64,000 bases of DNA from JBDZVM01 sp040255675 (GCA_040255675.1 JBDZVM010000017.1:1-64000), one strand, 5' to 3'. Positions 7,974-16,580 are shown, numbered from the stretch's first letter. The notes: generated by a model not told the origin, from the letters alone. A program made the numbers and translations.

Positions 7974-10900
7974 ATGGCGTCGTGGCTTCGCCAGCTGCAC
8001 CGGGCAAGTGCTTTCGCGACGTCCCACGCGCCGATGCTTGTCGCGGCGCTCTCCGTCTTGGCGGTCGGCGCGGCGACCGCGCTGGTTGCGTCCGCTCCGC
8101 AGGGCCGGCACGGCATCGACCTGCCTGACGTCGCGATTGGCACCGCGCCCTCGCTTCCCGTCGGAGTAATCGCTAGCTCGGCGGCGCCCGGCGAAGAAAC
8201 GCTCGACGTGCACGTGTCGCTTCGACCCCGAGATCCCGCGGCTCTCGACCAGTTCGTCGCGGCCGTCTCGACACCGGGCTCGCCCTACTACCGGCAATAC
8301 CTGCGGCCCGGCGAGTTCGGCGCCCGATTCGGGGCGACGCCCGCCACGGTCGCGACGGTGACGGCCGCACTGCGAGCGCGCGGGTTGACGGTTGGCGAGC
8401 CGTCGTCGAGCGGCCTGTCGGTTCCCGTCACGGGCACGATTTCGCGACTGAGCAAGGCGTTCGGCACCGCGTTTCGGCAGTACCGCCTGAGTTCCGGCGA
8501 CGCCGGCATCGCCAATGTCAGTGCGCCGAAGGTTCCCGCGAGCATCGCGGGCGACGTCCAGGCGATCGTCGGTTTGGATCGACTGAGCCGAGCGACGCGC
8601 GTCACCCCGAAGCCGTCGCCCGCGGCGGCCCAGGCCGCGCTGACAGCAAACGTCGCGGCCGAACCTGCGCTGACAGCAAACGCCGCGGCCGACGCCGCGC
8701 TGACAGCAAACGCCGCGCCGAACGCGTCAACGAGCCCGGCAGCCTGCACCGAGGCGGTCGACTTCGCGAAGAGCGTCGGTGCGTACACCCCCGCCGAGAT
8801 CGCGCACCACTACGGCATCGACACGCTGTACGCGAAGACTCTCGGTGCCGGGGCGACGATCGCGATTTTCGAGCTGGAGACATTCAACGCTGCCGATGTC
8901 GCCGCGTACCAAGCCTGCTTCGGCACGAACGCCTCGGTGTCCGTACGAAGCGTCAACGGCGGGCCTACGGGGCCGTCGACGGGCGAGGCGGCCCTCGACA
9001 TCGAAACCGTCATCGGCTTGGCGCCGGCCGCGAAATTGCTCGTCTACCAAGCGCCGAACGACGGTGCCAGCGCCTATGCGCAGTTCCAGAAAATCGCTGA
9101 CGACGCTGCCGCGCACGTCGTGAGCGACAGCTGGGGCCTGTGCGAGGCCGCGTCCGGCGTGTCGCAACTCGCGGCGGCCGAACGTCCGCTGCTGCTGCAA
9201 ATGGCGGCGCAAGGCCAGACCGTCGTGGCCGCCACGGGCGATGCCGGTTCGGAGGGCTGCTACGCGCCACCGACATCGACTGACACCTCGCTGTCGGTGT
9301 GGGATCCCGCGAGCCAGCCTGAGGTGACGGCGGTCGGCGGTACATCGGTGCCGACGATCGGTGCTCCAGACACATCGTGGAACGATACCTTCGGCGCGTC
9401 GGGCGGCGGTATCTCGACACTGTGGCGCATGCCCGCCTACCAGCGCGCGCTCGGCATCGTGGCCGAAAGCAACGCGGTGACGTGCGGGGCACAGGCCGGC
9501 CAACTGTGCCGGCAAGTGCCCGACGTCAGTGCGCTGGCCGACACCGCGCACGGCTCAATCGCCTATTACGCGGGAGGCTGGCGGGTCGTCGGCGGCACGA
9601 ACGTCGCCGCCCCGATCTGGGCCGCACTCGTCGGCCTTATCGACTCGACGTGCCCCGCTGGCCCTGTCGGCTTCATGAACCCGGCGCTCTATCGGCTCGC
9701 CGCGCGCGCCCCGTCGCCATTGATCGACGTCACGACAGGCCCCGACAACGACCTCACGTCGAGCCATGGCGGGCTCTACCAGGCTCGCGCCGGCTACGAC
9801 CTCACCACCGGACTCGGCCGCCCCGACGCCGCCGCGCTGTCGACCGCGCTTTGCCCGCCGGTGGGCGCGGCCGGATCGGGCACGATGACCGTCAACCCGA
9901 CCGTCACCCAGACCAACATCACCACCACGCTCACGTTCACGTACACGCCGGCGGCAGGCACCGGCATGGTCGACGGCGAGATCGATCTGACCGTTCCCGG
10001 AACCTGGACGTTGCCGACCACCACGCCCACCTCGTCCGGATACACCACGGCATCGGCCGGCTCGACCACGATCGTCGGCAACACCATCGCCGTCCGGGGC
10101 ATCACGGTCGCCGCCGACCAGCCGGTCACGATCGTCTACGGCGACACGAGTGGCGGCGGAATCGGCGTGCAGACGCCGTCCGCGACGCAAGTCACTGTGT
10201 TCTCGGCGGCGTCGCGCCCGTCGTCCAGCGGTGGTGCCGCGCCATTGAATCTCGACCCGGCGGTGCGGGTGCTGGCGCCAGGCAGCACCGGCCCTGGCCA
10301 GGCGACGTTGACGCGCATCGCCGGCGCCGACCGAATCGGAACGTCGATCGCCGCGTCGAAGGCCGGCTTTCCCAACGACAATTCGGCGAGTGCCGTCGTC
10401 TTGGCCAGGTCTGACACGTTCCCTGACGCCCTTGCAGGCGTGCCGTTCGCGGCACACGTTCACGGGCCGCTGCTACTCACCACCCAAACCGGCCTGCCCG
10501 ACGGTGTCATCGCCGAGATTCAGCGGGTGTTGCCGATCGGCTCGGCGGTATTCGTGCTCGGCGGCACGAGCGCCCTCTCGCCGAGCATCGACTTGAGGCT
10601 GACGTCGCTCGGTTACAAGCCCGTGCGAATCCAGGGAGCCAACCGATACGAGACGGCGGTGAAAATCGCGAACGCGCTGGGCGATCCGGTCACCGTTTTC
10701 GAAGCGGACGGCGAAAACTTCCCCGACGCGCTTTCGGCCGGACCGGCGGCCGTCAACACGCATGGCGCGATCCTGCTGACCGCCGGAACCAGCCAGTCGC
10801 CGGCAACCGCCGACTACTTGGCGACACATCAGCGCGACATCAGGTACGCGGTCGGTGGCCCGGCGGCCAAGGCCGACGCGCAGGCCACGCCGCTCATCGG

Positions 10901-11207
10901 TGCCGACCGGTACGCGACGTCCAGTCTCGTGGCCAAGACGTTTTTCGACGCCCCGTCAGCCGTAGGAGTCGCGAGCGGAGCAGCTTTCCCCGATGCGCTT
11001 TCGGGCGGTCCGGTAACGGCCGCATCGGGTGGCCCGCTCGTGCTGGTGCCGGCCCAGGGCGAGTTGCCGACGTCGACGCTCGACTACCTCACCGGCATCG
11101 CCACGAGCGTTTTGTCGGGTTGGGCGTTCGGCGGCCCCGTCGCGTTGAGCACCGCGGTCGCCGACGAAGCCGCCCGGGCGCTCGTGCTCGTGCCGCCACC
11201 GAGCTGA
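7974..11207 (+). CDS. Sedolisin-like (S53) secreted protein with wall-binding repeats; catalytic Ser replaced by Asn
   Basis: A 1077-residue protein. In order it has a signal or anchor segment (about 19-42), a pro-kumamolisin activation domain (about 55-200), three 10-residue ALTAN repeats (221-250), an S53 catalytic domain (about 260-625), an Ig-like beta domain (about 635-760) and three cell-wall-binding type 2 repeats (about 780-1070). The family catalytic Glu and Asp are present in GEAALDIE (Glu338, Asp342), and the oxyanion Asp in GDAGSEG (Asp423). The SGTSxxxP motif, however, reads GGTNVAAP, with Asn543 (codon 9600-9602) where the nucleophilic Ser belongs. It is therefore probably an inactive wall-attached homologue, unless the base is a sequencing error or an unusual mechanism applies. 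Confidence 0.88.
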   Translation: MASWLRQLHRASAFATSHAPMLVAALSVLAVGAATALVASAPQGRHGIDLPDVAIGTAPSLPVGVIASSAAPGEETLDVHVSLRPRDPAALDQFVAAVSTPGSPYYRQYLRPGEFGARFGATPATVATVTAALRARGLTVGEPSSSGLSVPVTGTISRLSKAFGTAFRQYRLSSGDAGIANVSAPKVPASIAGDVQAIVGLDRLSRATRVTPKPSPAAAQAALTANVAAEPALTANAAADAALTANAAPNASTSPAACTEAVDFAKSVGAYTPAEIAHHYGIDTLYAKTLGAGATIAIFELETFNAADVAAYQACFGTNASVSVRSVNGGPTGPSTGEAALDIETVIGLAPAAKLLVYQAPNDGASAYAQFQKIADDAAAHVVSDSWGLCEAASGVSQLAAAERPLLLQMAAQGQTVVAATGDAGSEGCYAPPTSTDTSLSVWDPASQPEVTAVGGTSVPTIGAPDTSWNDTFGASGGGISTLWRMPAYQRALGIVAESNAVTCGAQAGQLCRQVPDVSALADTAHGSIAYYAGGWRVVGGTNVAAPIWAALVGLIDSTCPAGPVGFMNPALYRLAARAPSPLIDVTTGPDNDLTSSHGGLYQARAGYDLTTGLGRPDAAALSTALCPPVGAAGSGTMTVNPTVTQTNITTTLTFTYTPAAGTGMVDGEIDLTVPGTWTLPTTTPTSSGYTTASAGSTTIVGNTIAVRGITVAADQPVTIVYGDTSGGGIGVQTPSATQVTVFSAASRPSSSGGAAPLNLDPAVRVLAPGSTGPGQATLTRIAGADRIGTSIAASKAGFPNDNSASAVVLARSDTFPDALAGVPFAAHVHGPLLLTTQTGLPDGVIAEIQRVLPIGSAVFVLGGTSALSPSIDLRLTSLGYKPVRIQGANRYETAVKIANALGDPVTVFEADGENFPDALSAGPAAVNTHGAILLTAGTSQSPATADYLATHQRDIRYAVGGPAAKADAQATPLIGADRYATSSLVAKTFFDAPSAVGVASGAAFPDALSGGPVTAASGGPLVLVPAQGELPTSTLDYLTGIATSVLSGWAFGGPVALSTAVADEAARALVLVPPPS
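8634..8723 (+). repeat. Three in-frame 30-bp repeats
   Basis: Three consecutive 30-bp units at 8634-8663, 8664-8693 and 8694-8723 share the core GCGCTGACAGCAAACG. They encode AALTANVAAE, PALTANAAAD and AALTANAAPN. They form a flexible Ala-rich linker between the activation domain and the catalytic domain of the S53 protein, where the propeptide is normally cut. Copy number could vary between strains. Confidence 0.85.
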
Positions 11208-11217
11208 CGACCGATTG

Positions 11218-11550
11218 CTACAGATAGAGACCTGTCGAGCCCTGATCGATCCGCGACGAGGCAAGAGCGTGCACGTCGCGTTCGCGTAGCAGCACGTACA
11301 TCGCACCGTGAATTTCTATTTCGGCGCGGTCTTCGGGGTCGTACAGCACGCGGTCGCCGACTTCGATGCTTCGCACGTTTTGGCCCGCGCCGACGACTTC
11401 GGCCCAGACCAGGCGTCGGCCGACCGTCGCGGTCGCGGGAATCACGATGCCGCCGCTCGACCGGCGTTCGCCACCGGGGCCGTCGGCCTTGACGAGCACG
11501 CGGTCGTGCAAGAGCTTGATCGGCAGGCCTGGTGTCACTTCGACGCTCAC
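11218..11550 (-). CDS. GroES-family co-chaperonin-like protein
   Basis: A 110-residue protein of the GroES/Cpn10 fold. It has the typical N-terminal PIKLLHDRVLVKAD, the mobile-loop-like GGERRSSGGIVIPATA, and GDRVLYDPEDRAEIEIHG, which matches the conserved Cpn10 beta-barrel and roof. It differs from standard GroES in a longer N-terminus and in the C-terminal extension after VLLRERDVHA. No groEL lies beside it, so it may be an accessory paralogue rather than the main GroES. It converges with the S53 gene (10-bp gap). Confidence 0.8.
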   Translation of the reverse strand: MSVEVTPGLPIKLLHDRVLVKADGPGGERRSSGGIVIPATATVGRRLVWAEVVGAGQNVRSIEVGDRVLYDPEDRAEIEIHGAMYVLLRERDVHALASSRIDQGSTGLYL

Positions 11551-11647
11551 GGCGGGAAACGGTACCCGGTCGCCAACGGCATCGGTACGGGTGGCCGGAC
11601 GCCGAACACCGCCCGGTCGCGTGCCGCCGCCGGGGCGACGCTCGCCG

Positions 11648-12076
11648 TTACCGGCGGCGCCGCCGAAGCGCGATGACGGCGGCCAAGGCGATCAACGCGG
11701 CAAGACCGCCGCCGATCACCGGCTTCGGCACCCGCCGCAACGCTGGTTTCGCGTTCTCCGCCGCGGTTTTCGCCGCGCGCTTGGCCCTCGCTGTCGCGCT
11801 TTCATGGCCATGCCCGTCGGAGGAGAAGGCCGCGTCGGACGAAAAGCCGGAGTCGGACGACGGTTCGGCGAACCCCGTCACCTCACGTGTCGATCCGAGG
11901 CGCAGCTTCTCTCGCGCGCCGTCGAACGCGCCGGTGAACCCGGACTTCACCTTGCCGATGCCGCGTTTCGCCGCTCGCTTGGGGTCGAGCCGGCCGGCGA
12001 TCGTGTCGACGGTCATGGCGAGTTCCTCGCGCGTGCGCTCGATCGAGCGCAACAGTTCTTCGGGACTGGCAGGCAT
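11648..12076 (-). CDS. DUF3618-domain protein
   Basis: A 142-residue protein starting MPASPEELLRSIERTREELAMTVDTIAGRLDPK, the typical DUF3618 helical segment of actinobacteria. A charged and Ser/Asp-rich linker follows (about 60-100). The C-terminal hydrophobic segment (about 118-136, GGGLAALIALAAVIAL) is closed by an RRRRR tail, so it is probably a tail-anchored membrane protein. Function is unknown; family members often accompany phage-holin-superfamily membrane proteins, which are not seen here. Confidence 0.85.
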   Translation of the reverse strand: MPASPEELLRSIERTREELAMTVDTIAGRLDPKRAAKRGIGKVKSGFTGAFDGAREKLRLGSTREVTGFAEPSSDSGFSSDAAFSSDGHGHESATARAKRAAKTAAENAKPALRRVPKPVIGGGLAALIALAAVIALRRRRR

Positions 12077-12139
12077 GGTGACTCCCTCTCGCGCAGGAAC
12101 GTCGGCGGTGCGGTCGATGTACCGGGGGCTTTCCCGCGA

Positions 12140-13192
12140 TCAGTGTCGCAAATCGATGGCCACCTTCACATCGTCGTCGCGGCGGGAAAGAGCTTCGGCG
12201 TAATCGGACAGCGGCACCTTGCGCGTGACGAGCCTCGTGAGCCAGTCGATGTCGGCCTTCGAAAGAGCGTCGGCGGCCTGCTCGTAATGGCGGCGGGCGG
12301 CGTTGACGCTGCCGAACAGCACGGTGTTCTCCAGCACCATCTCTTTGTTGATTTTGCTCAGGCCGATCTCGACCTGGCGTGATGACCCCGATATACCGGC
12401 GAGGCAGATGACGGCGTCGGTGGCGACCACGCTCACGATCTCGAACACCAACGGCCCGTAGCCGGTGCATTCGATGACGACGTCGGGCGCCACGCCGATG
12501 TCAGCGACATCGCCACTGTGATAGGCGGCGCCGATGTCTTTGACCAGCCCGGGCTTGGGGCCGGTGTCGACCCGGTCGAGCACGTGCACGTCGTAACCGC
12601 GCTGCACGCCGAGCAGTGCCGCCAGCAACCCGATCGGGCCGGCACCGGTGACCAACGCGACTCGCCGCGGAGCCGGCGTCCGCTCCGCGATCTTTTCGCT
12701 TTGCTCCCAGGCTTTCGCGACAACGGACGTCGGCTCCATCAACACCCCGACGTCGCCGAGGTTTGGATCGAGTTTGATCGCGAACTCGGGCTCGACCCGC
12801 CACTGTGACGCACCGTAGCCGTTGCGCTGCTTGATGCCGCGCTCGGTGTACTTGCCATTGCGGCAGAAATCCCACTGCCCCTGTCCGCACGGTACGCACG
12901 GATCAGGGTCTGGACGGCGAACGATGCCCGCGACCAGATCACCCTTCGAGAAGCCGCCGCCGCTCGGCGCGTCGAGCACGCGACCTAGCGACTCATGGCC
13001 GATGATCAGCCGCTCGTCGCCGGGCGGCGCCCAGCCGTAACCCTGCTGGATGATCTCGATGTCGGTGCCGCACACCCCCATCAGGAGGCCCTCGACGAGC
13101 ATGGAGCCCTCGGACGGCGACGGGTCGGGGTGGTCGTTTACCCCCGCGGTCTCGGGCTTTCCCGGCACCACCGACAGTGCTCGTACGCTCAT
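12140..13192 (-). CDS. Glucose 1-dehydrogenase-like zinc alcohol dehydrogenase (MDR)
   Basis: A 350-residue medium-chain dehydrogenase. The catalytic-zinc region reads GVCGTDIEI, with Cys at about residue 40 and GHES (His-Glu) near 65. A PCVPCGQGQWDFCRNGKYTE segment follows, matching the structural-zinc loop of archaeal and bacterial glucose dehydrogenases. Residues about 170-200 are the nucleotide-binding fold, ALVTGAGPIGLLAALLG. It probably oxidises glucose or a related sugar to the lactone with NAD(P)+. The start has GGAGGAGA upstream. It is divergent from the peroxiredoxin gene, and the gap 13193-13281 holds nothing else recognisable. Confidence 0.85.
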   Translation of the reverse strand: MSVRALSVVPGKPETAGVNDHPDPSPSEGSMLVEGLLMGVCGTDIEIIQQGYGWAPPGDERLIIGHESLGRVLDAPSGGGFSKGDLVAGIVRRPDPDPCVPCGQGQWDFCRNGKYTERGIKQRNGYGASQWRVEPEFAIKLDPNLGDVGVLMEPTSVVAKAWEQSEKIAERTPAPRRVALVTGAGPIGLLAALLGVQRGYDVHVLDRVDTGPKPGLVKDIGAAYHSGDVADIGVAPDVVIECTGYGPLVFEIVSVVATDAVICLAGISGSSRQVEIGLSKINKEMVLENTVLFGSVNAARRHYEQAADALSKADIDWLTRLVTRKVPLSDYAEALSRRDDDVKVAIDLRH

Positions 13193-13281
13193 GTTGATCT
13201 CCTCCGCCTCGATGAGTTGATCGAGTTGTATCGTTGCACGAGTCGTTACGCCCGTCTCGTAGGGGCTAGCGCCGTGTCGGC

Positions 13282-13293
13282 TAGGGTGACGTC
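13282..13293 (+). promoter_or_regulatory. Putative -10 box giving a leaderless peroxiredoxin mRNA
   Basis: TAGGGT at 13282-13287 ends six bases before the ATG at 13294, and no Shine-Dalgarno sequence fits in between. Transcription starting seven bases past a -10 box would begin at the A of the start codon. Similar spacing is seen before pncB (TAGTGT, 46965). The -35 region is not recognisable. Confidence 0.5.
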
Positions 13294-13767
13294 ATGGCTG
13301 AAACTACGCACCTCACGGCGGGCGACAAAGCCCCCGACTTCACACTTCCCGACGCCGACGGCAACTCCGTATCGCTGCGCGATTTCCGCGGGCAACGGGT
13401 CGTCGTCTACTTCTACCCGGCCGCGATGACACCAGGCTGCACCACGCAGGCATGCGACTTTCGCGACAACCTGGCCGAGTTGAACGACGCCGGCGTCGCC
13501 GTCGTCGGCATCTCCCCCGATCCGCTCGAAAAGCTCGTCGAGTTCCGCGAGAAGGAGTCGCTGACGTTTCCGTTGCTCTCCGACGTCGACAAGACCGTGC
13601 TGAACGCGTACGGCGCCTACGGCGAGAAGAACAACTACGGAAAGACCGTGATCGGCGTGATTCGCTCCACGTTCGTCATCGACGCCGACGGCAAGATCGA
13701 GCAGGCGTTGTACAACGTCAAGGCCACCGGCCATGTGGCGGCCTTGCGAAACAAGCTCAGCGTCTGA
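13294..13767 (+). CDS. bcp: Thioredoxin-dependent thiol peroxidase (Bcp/PrxQ)
   Basis: Reduces hydrogen peroxide and organic hydroperoxides using thioredoxin. This 157-residue peroxiredoxin has the peroxidatic motif PAAMTPGCTTQACDFRDN, with the peroxidatic Cys in PGCTT and a second Cys five residues later, the spacing of alpha-type 2-Cys PrxQ. KAPDFTLPDADG and VIRSTFVIDADGKIEQALYNVKATGH complete the family signature. Length is standard. Probably leaderless (see the -10 box at 13282). Confidence 0.95.
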   Translation: MAETTHLTAGDKAPDFTLPDADGNSVSLRDFRGQRVVVYFYPAAMTPGCTTQACDFRDNLAELNDAGVAVVGISPDPLEKLVEFREKESLTFPLLSDVDKTVLNAYGAYGEKNNYGKTVIGVIRSTFVIDADGKIEQALYNVKATGHVAALRNKLSV

Positions 13768-13830
13768 CCAGACACGCGATAATCGAGTCGGCAGCGCGCA
13801 GTCCACACCGGGGTAGCACGTTGCCGGCAC

Positions 13831-13903
13831 GGGGCCGTAGCCCAATGGCAGAGGCACGCGGTTTAGGTCCGCGACAGTGTGAGTTCGACTCTCACCGGCC
13901 CTA
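13831..13903 (+). tRNA. tRNA with UAG anticodon (reads CUA, Leu) in a class I fold
   Basis: A complete cloverleaf. The acceptor stem is 13831-13837 with 13896-13902 (first pair G-U), followed by a short D arm, an anticodon stem 13857-13861/13869-13873 around loop TTTAGGT (anticodon 13864-13866, TAG), a 5-base variable loop at 13874-13878, a T stem of five pairs with loop TTCGACT, and discriminator A at 13903. CCA is not encoded (CCT follows). The anticodon predicts leucine, but bacterial tRNA-Leu normally has a long variable arm, which this tRNA lacks. The identity is therefore uncertain. Confidence 0.85.
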
Positions 13904-13909
13904 CCTACG

Positions 13910-15028
13910 TCAACTCGAACGGGACGGCGGCGACGTGGGCGGTGACGGTGCTGGCGAGGTCGTCGGCAGGCCGGCCGCCGTGGCGCCGGCCTCGGGCGTC
14001 GCGTTCGGGCACGACGGGCCCGGCCAGGCGTTGTCGCAGTCCGGGCCGTAATCGACAAGATTTGCCGGTGCGCCAGTTCCCGCGGTCGCCGGGTAGCCAA
14101 GAGCGCCCATGCCGTCTCGGTAATAAGGCGCTCGAACCGACATCGTGGTGTGGCCCGCATGCTGGCCGTAAATGCGATACCTGCCCTGGCTGTCGGTGAC
14201 CGTACTGAAAACGGCGTTGCAGCACATCGAACTCATGAACCAGATGCCGCCGTCCGCGTCGACCGTGCTGTAGACGGTGACTCCGGCAACCGGAGCACCC
14301 GTGGCGTCACGGACTGTGCCGAACACATCCGCGCCAGACCGCATGACGACCCGAATGTCGGCGACGGCGTCTTGGCCGCACTTTCCTGACGGCGGTTCCC
14401 AGATCTGCCACGCGTAGTCACCTCCGGCGGGAGCGCCGTGCTGGGGCTGCCCGATCGGCTGCGAGCTGAACACGAGGCACCCGCCATTGTGGTTATCGGA
14501 CGACGGCGCGACGAACCGGCCGTTCGCGTCCGTCTGCGTGACCCCGCGCAAGTCAGTCACGTAAATGTGCGGCAGCGCTCGGCCAGTCTCGTCGACCACG
14601 ACGCCCGTCAGCGCCGGGGCGCCAGTTCGCGCGCTGGCCGAAGCCGTCGTCGGTGTCGGCGGTGGCGTTGTCGACAGTGTCGGCGGTGTCGCGGACTGGT
14701 CAGCCGATCGAGCGGGCGAGGGCGAGCCATCGGGAGGCGAGGGCGTCGGTGTCGGCGTCCGGGCCGGGCTCGGGGAGATGACGACATCGATGCCTGGCGG
14801 ATTCGCCGGCCCGGGCGCCACCGCGAAAGCAACGCCGACGCCGATCAGTGCCACCGCGGCGAAGCCGGCGACTCCGGCAGCGACCGCGCGGCGTCGCCTC
14901 CACCGCGCATACCGCGCGACGAGCGCTTCCATTCGGTCGGGGACCGTGGGCGTCGGGCCGATCGCGGCATCGAAGGCGGCTCGCCAGCCGTTGGTGTTCG
15001 GGCCGCGTCGGTCGCCGTTGTCGGTCAC
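13910..15028 (-). CDS. Membrane protein with carboxypeptidase-regulatory-like repeats, sigma-factor partner
   Basis: A 372-residue protein. It has a cytoplasmic N-terminus of about 45 residues, one membrane helix (about 51-72, AVAAGVAGFAAVALIGVGVAF), a long Pro/Thr/Ser linker (about 80-140) and two beta-sandwich regions, each with the pattern GxVxDxxGxxLPxxxVxxxxxG (about 147 and 240), as in CarboxypepD_reg folds. The C-terminus is Pro/Ser-rich. The GTG at 15028 has a perfect GGAGG and overlaps the sigma factor stop by 4 bp. The position and the single helix suggest a surface-exposed protein that controls or depends on the sigma factor. No anti-sigma zinc motif is visible, so that role is inference. 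Confidence 0.75.
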   Translation of the reverse strand: MTDNGDRRGPNTNGWRAAFDAAIGPTPTVPDRMEALVARYARWRRRRAVAAGVAGFAAVALIGVGVAFAVAPGPANPPGIDVVISPSPARTPTPTPSPPDGSPSPARSADQSATPPTLSTTPPPTPTTASASARTGAPALTGVVVDETGRALPHIYVTDLRGVTQTDANGRFVAPSSDNHNGGCLVFSSQPIGQPQHGAPAGGDYAWQIWEPPSGKCGQDAVADIRVVMRSGADVFGTVRDATGAPVAGVTVYSTVDADGGIWFMSSMCCNAVFSTVTDSQGRYRIYGQHAGHTTMSVRAPYYRDGMGALGYPATAGTGAPANLVDYGPDCDNAWPGPSCPNATPEAGATAAGLPTTSPAPSPPTSPPSRSS

Positions 15029-15618
15029 GAGATCACCTCCGTCTCGGCGGACGGCGCCGGTCCGAACGACGCCAGTTCGCGTAGCTTCGCCAGCCCGCGC
15101 GCGGCGTTGCTCTTCACCGTGCCGACCGAGCAACCGAGCAAGGCGGCGGCCTGTTGCTCGCTGAGGTCTTCGTAAAAGCGAAGGACGACGGCGGCGCGCT
15201 GCCGTGCCGGCAACTTCGCGAGCACGGCGGCGAGGTCGGTGCGCACTCCGACGATCGAAGCCAGATCGCCGTGATCGTGGATGTCGGGCTCGGGCAGGGT
15301 CTCGGCCGGTACCTCGCCGTGCCAACGTCGGCGCCACCAGGTGGCGGCAAGCCGCGCCATGATCCGGCGCGCGTACGACTCAGCCGCGGCCGGATCGTCC
15401 AGCCGATCCCATCGCTGCCAGGTGCGCAGCAACGCGACCTGCACGAGGTCTTCTGCCGATTGCCAGCTACCGGTCAGCAGCCGGGCGGTGCGCAAGAGCG
15501 CGTCTGAACGCGTTCGTACGAGCATGACGAACTCGGGGTCTGGTGCCGCCAACCGATTCACCTCCCGCGGCCAAGACAACCTGATCCTCGCGAAAGGTTG
15601 CATCTCATTCGGAAGCAT
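15025..15618 (-). CDS. SigE-family ECF RNA polymerase sigma factor
   Basis: A 197-residue sigma-70-like factor. Region 2 (about 33-100) has LLRTARLLTGSWQSAEDLVQVALLRTW, and region 4 (about 130-185) has LPARQRAAVVLRFYEDLSEQQAAALLGCSVGTVKSNAARGLAKLR. The combination DALLRTA..LTG..AEDLVQ is typical of the actinobacterial SigE group (TIGR02983). The start is uncertain: ATG at 15618, ATG at 15603 and a later Met are possible, none with a strong ribosome binding site. It is co-transcribed with the membrane protein that follows. Confidence 0.88.
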   Translation of the reverse strand: MLPNEMQPFARIRLSWPREVNRLAAPDPEFVMLVRTRSDALLRTARLLTGSWQSAEDLVQVALLRTWQRWDRLDDPAAAESYARRIMARLAATWWRRRWHGEVPAETLPEPDIHDHGDLASIVGVRTDLAAVLAKLPARQRAAVVLRFYEDLSEQQAAALLGCSVGTVKSNAARGLAKLRELASFGPAPSAETEVIS

Positions 15619-15716
15619 CCGGCATGGACGCCGTCCGCGCGGTGCGGCAGACCGTATGACATGCCAGGATCGGCGCAGGCGTCCAGTTGGCAGAGACGCC
15701 GGATTGGCGGCAGCCG

Positions 15717-16571
15717 ATGTCGGAGCAGGAGCAAGGCGGGGTCACCGTGATCGGCGCCGGCACGATGGGCCGGGGCATCGCGCGGGCCTGCCTCACGGCC
15801 GGATTCGCCGTCACGGTCAACGACGTCTCCGATGACGCGATGCTCGAATGCAGAGCAGCCGTACAACGCGGGCTGGCGAAAACATTCGATGACGCCGAGG
15901 CACGCGCGCGCATGACGTCTTTTGGCAGTTGCGCGTCGCTCGAGCAAGCGGTCGCGGCCGCGACTGTCGTCATCGAGGCCGCGACCGAGAACGAACCCGT
16001 CAAGCTCGACATCTTCCGGCGCCTCGCCCTCGCCGCGCCCGCCGACGCCGTACTCGCCACGAATACGTCGACCATGAGCGTTACCGCCATCGCTGAGGCG
16101 GCAGGCGGATCTGGTCGCGTCATCGGCCTGCATTTCTTCAATCCCGCGCATCGCATGAAGCTTGTCGAAATCATCGTCGGTGAGCGGACGGCCGACACGA
16201 CGCTCGAAGCCGCCGAAGCGTTTGTCGCGGCGCTCGGCAAAGAAGCTGTCGTCGTGCGCGATGTCCCCGGCTTTGTCACGAGCAGGCTTGGCCTGCTGCT
16301 CGGCAACGCGGCCATGCGGCTGGTAGAAGAAGGCGTCGCTACCGCGGCGGACGTCGACAAGGCGATGCGCCTCGGCTACGGACACCCGATGGGGCCCCTC
16401 GAGCTAGCCGATCTGGTCGGCCTCGACGCCAGATTGAACAACTTGCGAAGTCTCGCCGCGAGAAGCGGCGATCCTGCCTACGAACCACCAGAAATCATCG
16501 TTCGTCTCGTCGCGTCGGGTCGACTTGGCCGAAAGACGGGCAGCGGTTTCTACGAGTACCCCGAACAGTGA
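15717..16571 (+). CDS. 3-hydroxyacyl-CoA (3-hydroxybutyryl-CoA) dehydrogenase
   Basis: Oxidises L-3-hydroxyacyl-CoA with NAD+. The 284-residue protein has an N-terminal Rossmann motif VTVIGAGTMGRGIA, the ATNTSTMSVTAIA segment, the catalytic GLHFFNPAHRMKLVEII block with the active-site His, and a C-terminal helical domain containing GYGHPMGPLELADLVGLD. I chose the ATG at 15717; a TTG at 15687 would add ten residues. No thiolase or hydratase gene is adjacent. It converges closely with the next gene (9 bp). Confidence 0.92.
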   Translation: MSEQEQGGVTVIGAGTMGRGIARACLTAGFAVTVNDVSDDAMLECRAAVQRGLAKTFDDAEARARMTSFGSCASLEQAVAAATVVIEAATENEPVKLDIFRRLALAAPADAVLATNTSTMSVTAIAEAAGGSGRVIGLHFFNPAHRMKLVEIIVGERTADTTLEAAEAFVAALGKEAVVVRDVPGFVTSRLGLLLGNAAMRLVEEGVATAADVDKAMRLGYGHPMGPLELADLVGLDARLNNLRSLAARSGDPAYEPPEIIVRLVASGRLGRKTGSGFYEYPEQ

Positions 16572-16580
16572 CACGAGACG

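Noticed and set aside
13831..13903. Amber suppressor or pyrrolysine tRNA
   Set aside because: The anticodon is UAG, which reads the sense codon CUA; reading the UAG stop would need anticodon CUA.
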